From contig CAISOI010000300.1 of NCBI GenBank assembly GCA_903886985.1, positions 1-14,233 on the forward strand: a DNA stretch of 14,233 bases, written 5' to 3'. This DNA is from an uncultured Chthonomonas sp. (GTDB lineage: Bacteria; Armatimonadota; Chthonomonadetes; Chthonomonadales; CAJBBX01). Shown piece after piece: positions 14,211-14,233 of this stretch (position 1 is the stretch's first letter; every line of letters starts with the position of its first letter). The position numbers and the translations under genes are program-made. A model generated the notes under the pieces. It worked only from the letters and a program-made list of their open reading frames with translations. It was not told where the DNA came from and did not search any database.

Positions 14211-14233
14211 ATTACATAACGATTCATAACAGG

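Noticed and set aside
1..14233. Mobile element, CRISPR, phage, toxin-antitoxin or defence system
   Set aside because: No transposase, repeat array, integrase or defence-family domain is present, and all large genes are housekeeping or metabolic.

Overview
This window is a stretch of bacterial housekeeping chromosome, densely packed with genes of central metabolism, amino-acid metabolism and translation. It has no mobile element, CRISPR array, rRNA or tRNA that I can see. Base composition is moderate, TTG start codons are used, and the genes include a GTP-type PEP carboxykinase, a cobalamin-dependent methionine synthase and an aspartyl-tRNA synthetase with non-discriminating signatures. This fits a free-living, probably uncultivated lineage. 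A Chloroflexota/SAR202-like marine bacterium is my guess, but the sequence alone does not prove it.

Layout, left to right. (1) The N-terminal 31 codons of a thioredoxin, minus strand, cut by the window edge, with its own promoter. (2) A minus-strand threonine-catabolism operon, tdh - kbl - small unknown gene, read from a sigma70-like promoter near 2930 through a leader of about 100 nt that can fold. (3) Divergently, pckG (GTP PEP carboxykinase) on the plus strand. It ends in a strong bidirectional terminator (4853-4885) shared with the convergent aspS. (4) A minus-strand translation operon: hisS, a degenerate receiver-like protein overlapping hisS by 4 nt, then aspS. (5) Divergently from hisS, metH and, 4 nt behind it, a DHDPS/NAL-family aldolase, both on the plus strand. 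(6) A long intergenic hairpin, then a minus-strand pair: a small Cys-motif protein followed by a short cyclophilin.

How the genes work together. Tdh and Kbl turn threonine into glycine plus acetyl-CoA, and the adjacent PckG feeds PEP into gluconeogenesis, so this part looks like amino-acid carbon use. HisS and AspS charge tRNAs. The AspRS residues suggest it also makes Asp-tRNA(Asn), which would need an amidotransferase (GatCAB) encoded elsewhere. MetH links one-carbon metabolism to methionine.

I found no clear new multi-gene system. The items most worth a second look are the receiver-like protein between the two synthetase genes, the small Sm/SH3-like gene coupled to kbl, the foldable tdh leader, and an aldolase lacking the DHDPS substrate-binding arginine. 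Several starts were moved from the longest possible reading frame on promoter and ribosome-site evidence (tdh, hisS, metH). No gene-free stretch exceeds 300 bases; the largest gap is the 275-bp tdh/pckG divergent region.
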